NCBI GenBank assembly: GCA_019722365.1
Contig: JADFUC010002255.1
Span: 62,001 to 126,000 of the forward strand
Direction: 5' to 3'
Source: Lithospermum erythrorhizon
Taxonomy: Eukaryota; Streptophyta; Magnoliopsida; Boraginales; Boraginaceae
DNA: 64,000 nucleotides
In this document: positions 61,373 through 64,000 of the stretch, one piece after another
Layout: each line of letters starts with the position of its first letter
How positions within the stretch are numbered: position 1 is the first letter of the stretch
The notes under the pieces: generated by a model
What the model saw: only the letters and a program-made list of their open reading frames with translations
What the model was told of the DNA's origin: nothing
The model's database searches: none
Made by a program: the position numbers and the translations under genes

Positions 61373-61530
61373 TTAAATGAAGCTGCATTTCAGTGTAATT
61401 GCATGGATCGTCGAAATAATCGGCCATGAGCCTCTGATGGGCAGTTGCATGATCCCTACTTAGATTTTGTTTTATTTGATCGATTGTTCGTCTTTGGAGC
61501 TCTTCAAGAATTTCTTGTTGCCTGTCGGGT
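61373..61530 (-). pseudogene. PIF/Harbinger-type transposase, N-terminal fragment
   Basis: The minus strand encodes EILEELQRRTIDQIKQN, then AHQRLMADYFDDPCNYTEMQ and a stop. The RLxxDYF...Y(T)E block is the conserved start of plant HARBI1-like nucleases, just before the FRRRFRM segment. Here the sequence diverges and stops, so only the N-terminal end survives. No DDE residues are present. The call rests on this one block. Confidence 0.5.
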
Positions 61531-63160
61531 TATTTCTTCTTAGTCCTTTGTTGTTGTAACTCTTGAGACTAAAAAGATGGTTTAGATTTTTGTCAGATTG
61601 GGTGATCTGAAGAAGAAGATTTGAGAGCAACTAAGTTTTGAGTGGTATTCAAATTGGGGACTACTTTATTTATAATGAAACGTCGTGTAGTTATGGTAGT
61701 CGCGTCGTATCGGAGCTAGTAGACATTTTTGGATTATTAGATTTGAAATTTTGTGCTATGGTAGTCACGTCGTGTCGGAGCAATGACTAGTCACGTAAGT
61801 ATTCCCGAACTAGTAGATTCATATTGGATTATTATATTTGGAATTTATGTCTTGTAATTTGGTGATCGTAATAGATTATAAACATCAAGCTTTTTTATTC
61901 AAGCGGATGCATTGAAATAAACATACATTTCACATCCCACAAATTATTAGAAACAGCATAACTTGAAAATAAAACACACCTTCAATAAAACATACAACTG
62001 TAACAAGCTAGTGTAGAACAGCTCATTCAATGACTTATAATATAAGTCGTTTAAATCTATGCTTGTCAACGTTCTTCTTTGTTCTTCAACGTCGATAACA
62101 TCTCCAAACTTCTTAACTGCGATGCGTACTTGACATAACCCATTACTTGATAGTAACTCAGATTGTTCTAGGTTTTCACGGCGGTGGTTAAATTAGTTAA
62201 CTTCTTCATTAAGGATTTCTTTCACGTTTCTTTTAGGTGTCGATAGTTTACTTTCGTTAATTTCCCCAGGCTGCTAACATTTGCGTCCACTGCATTACAG
62301 GCGTACAAAGGAGGAATAAATTGAGAATTCGTCATCGTCCATGCTTGATCCACTACTTTCGGATCGCTTGTTCCTGCCGAATATCTAGGTTGGTTCTGAC
62401 AAACTTGAATTCTTCGGCAAGTAAGCGGCACTAAGCCCGGACTCTTGTTTCAACTCTAGACCCTTGGATATGTAATTAGGTCATCGGACCAACACATTAT
62501 GCTTACAATACGTATCGATTAGCGTCTGCATTTCTTCACGTTTGTGAAGGATATTGGAGTTTCTTGAAAATCGGAAGAAAAGTGATTAAAAAGAATAAAA
62601 AGAGTGTAAAAACTTTAAATTTTTTTTTTTTGTTGGTATTAATGTACTCATGGCATAAATTCTGTTATAAGGCTGAAAAGAAATAAAATGGTGGTATATA
62701 TATATATATTTTTTTGCATAGTGTGTGCAAAAATAATTTAAAATACGCTGTGTTTTTCCCTTTTAATATCCGATGGGGCCCACATTTGATTGCTAAAATT
62801 AATTTTAGTCAGGATGAAATTTGATCGTCTATAGAATGTTAGGGTGGCCGGTCACTGAAATAGTCATAACGATCACAGTAATTTATTTCATGATGAACAT
62901 ACATAGTCTTAGAGAAAAAATAATCTCATGGCTCTGACAAGTCCACGTGGGATATCAAAATCTTCTGCAAACACGACAAGTACAGTACAGACAAAATCAA
63001 CTTCAATTTCCAAACATTAACTGATTGGGTATTATTAACAACTTTGATTGATGCAATAACCAGAAAATTTAACTCTTTAAGTTCTTGATTTAAAATTTGA
63101 TGTGAACATATTTAATTATATCTTGTTCCAGTTTTGATTATGTGAGTTATTTCTAAAATT
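61531..63160. other. Decayed repeat DNA and upstream region of the DUF1997 gene
   Basis: Sequence to about 62550 has ordinary base composition and short frames on the minus strand (for example 62431-62222) that may be further remains of the Harbinger-like element. From 62600 on it is AT-rich and includes the promoter of the last gene. No clear core promoter is assigned. Confidence 0.4.
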
Positions 63161-63685
63161 ATGAGTGCAGCTAAAAGCTACTACCATGGTACTTCAAGTT
63201 TTCCTTCATTTGCTGTTCAATATTGCCCAGTTTATATGTAAGTGATTTACTATTAGTATGATTATCTTTATTGAAATCAAAGTTATGTGTGTCGACTGAC
63301 TGACTGAGGCTGCACAGTTTGTTAATTTCGACCAAGTTGGACAATCTTTTTAGGATGTGCGTAGTATAATTGAAGTTTAAACTTAATCTTAATTTCTTCA
63401 AGGGAGTTATTGTTAATCTGTTGTTGATATGAATTTTATTTTGATGTTTTATAGGAAGAAAGTTGGAATGATAAATTGTAAATTGTCAGATTCAAATGCT
63501 AAGAGAGCAACTTTGTCTGCCAGAAAGATTGAAAGAATTAAGTTTCCAACTAATGATCAAGAGTTAGATAGCAGCCAAAAGATGAATAGATTTAGCGAGT
63601 TTTTGAGTCATCCATCTGGGATTGAAGCAATGTTGAATACAAAAGCCTTGCAGACGTTTCAATCTCTTGATTCTAACACGTTCAG
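63161..63685 (+). CDS. DUF1997 family protein, first two exons (gene continues past the window)
   Basis: Exon 1 (63161-63237) encodes MSAAKSYYHGTSSFPSFAVQ and a few more residues; it joins, two bases into a codon, to exon 2 (63455-63685). Exon 2 encodes KKVGMINCKLSDSNAKRATL, ARKIERIKFPTNDQE and then FSEFLSHPSGIEAMLNTKAL followed by QTFQSLDSNTFR. The last part is the conserved start of the plant DUF1997 domain. The donor at 63686 (GTGTGT) opens an intron that runs to the end of the window. Related plant proteins are predicted plastid proteins of unknown function; the Ser-rich, basic start fits a transit peptide. An ATG at 63429 inside the intron is not favoured, because exon 1 joins in frame. 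Confidence 0.75.
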
Positions 63686-64000
63686 GTGTGTGATATTAGT
63701 TATTTCTAATTCATGCGGTTTTGTTTTAATATCTCGAATTGACCATATCTTTCACCAACACCTACCTGAGCATCCCCTGCTCGTGTGTTTTCACAAAGAT
63801 TCGTTCTTTTGTTTTAATTCCCTTTTCTATATTTAGACTGGTATGTGTTTTACCTATATACTGTGGTGGTGATGGTGTGTGAGAGTTGGTGAAGGACAGG
63901 GGGAGGTATTTTTCTTCCTATATCTAAATGCTAACCCCACATTTTCTGACTCACAAGTTGTTTATGTAATCTAGTTGCAATGTAACTAACCTAAATTTTT

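Overview
The window is nuclear DNA from a dicotyledonous flowering plant. Its genes carry many GT-AG introns, the encoded proteins belong to plant-specific families (RUS/DUF647, PRONE RopGEF, NHL/LEA_2, DUF1997), and the intergenic DNA is very AT-rich and full of decayed mobile elements. I cannot name the species. Coding segments were joined into gene models by hand, using reading frame, splice dinucleotides and remembered family sequences; no alignment was run.

Layout. 1-4200: tandem repeats, a foldback MITE and CCGAACC-rich repeat DNA. 4316-5724 (+): a small acyl-CoA-binding protein. 9396-6415 (-): a coiled-coil protein with a probable decayed exon. 14468-10962 (-): the urea/H+ symporter DUR3, divergent from 15412-20090 (+), a RUS1-type DUF647 protein. 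21398-25089 (+): F-box protein SKIP31. 25608-26204 (+): an NHL/LEA_2 membrane protein. 26205-37631: an 11 kb gene desert with diverged direct repeats, a minisatellite and two head-to-tail inverted-repeat elements. 37632-41134 (+): a RopGEF14 homologue with frame lesions. 43048-41577 (-): a pectin methylesterase. 45309-43786 (-): a family-4-type glycosyltransferase. 46646-51313 (-): a decayed Ty1/copia retrotransposon with both LTRs. 51820-60283 (+): the RecQ helicase RECQL2 in 20 exons. About 61380-61530 (-): a PIF/Harbinger transposase fragment. 63161 onward (+): the first two exons of a DUF1997 gene that leaves the window.

The genes do not form one pathway. They look like two conserved ancestral neighbourhoods: DUR3/SKIP31, which are neighbours on Arabidopsis chromosome 5, and ACBP6/ROPGEF14/RECQL2, which lie close together on Arabidopsis chromosome 1. 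I found no novel defence, biosynthetic or mobile system. The most useful observations are possible gene-inactivating changes (RopGEF14 frameshifts, an AT donor in RECQL2, a stop-bearing fossil exon in the coiled-coil gene), a tandemly copied splice donor, an internal repeat in SKIP31, an in-gene Asn microsatellite in RUS1, and the paired inverted-repeat elements.
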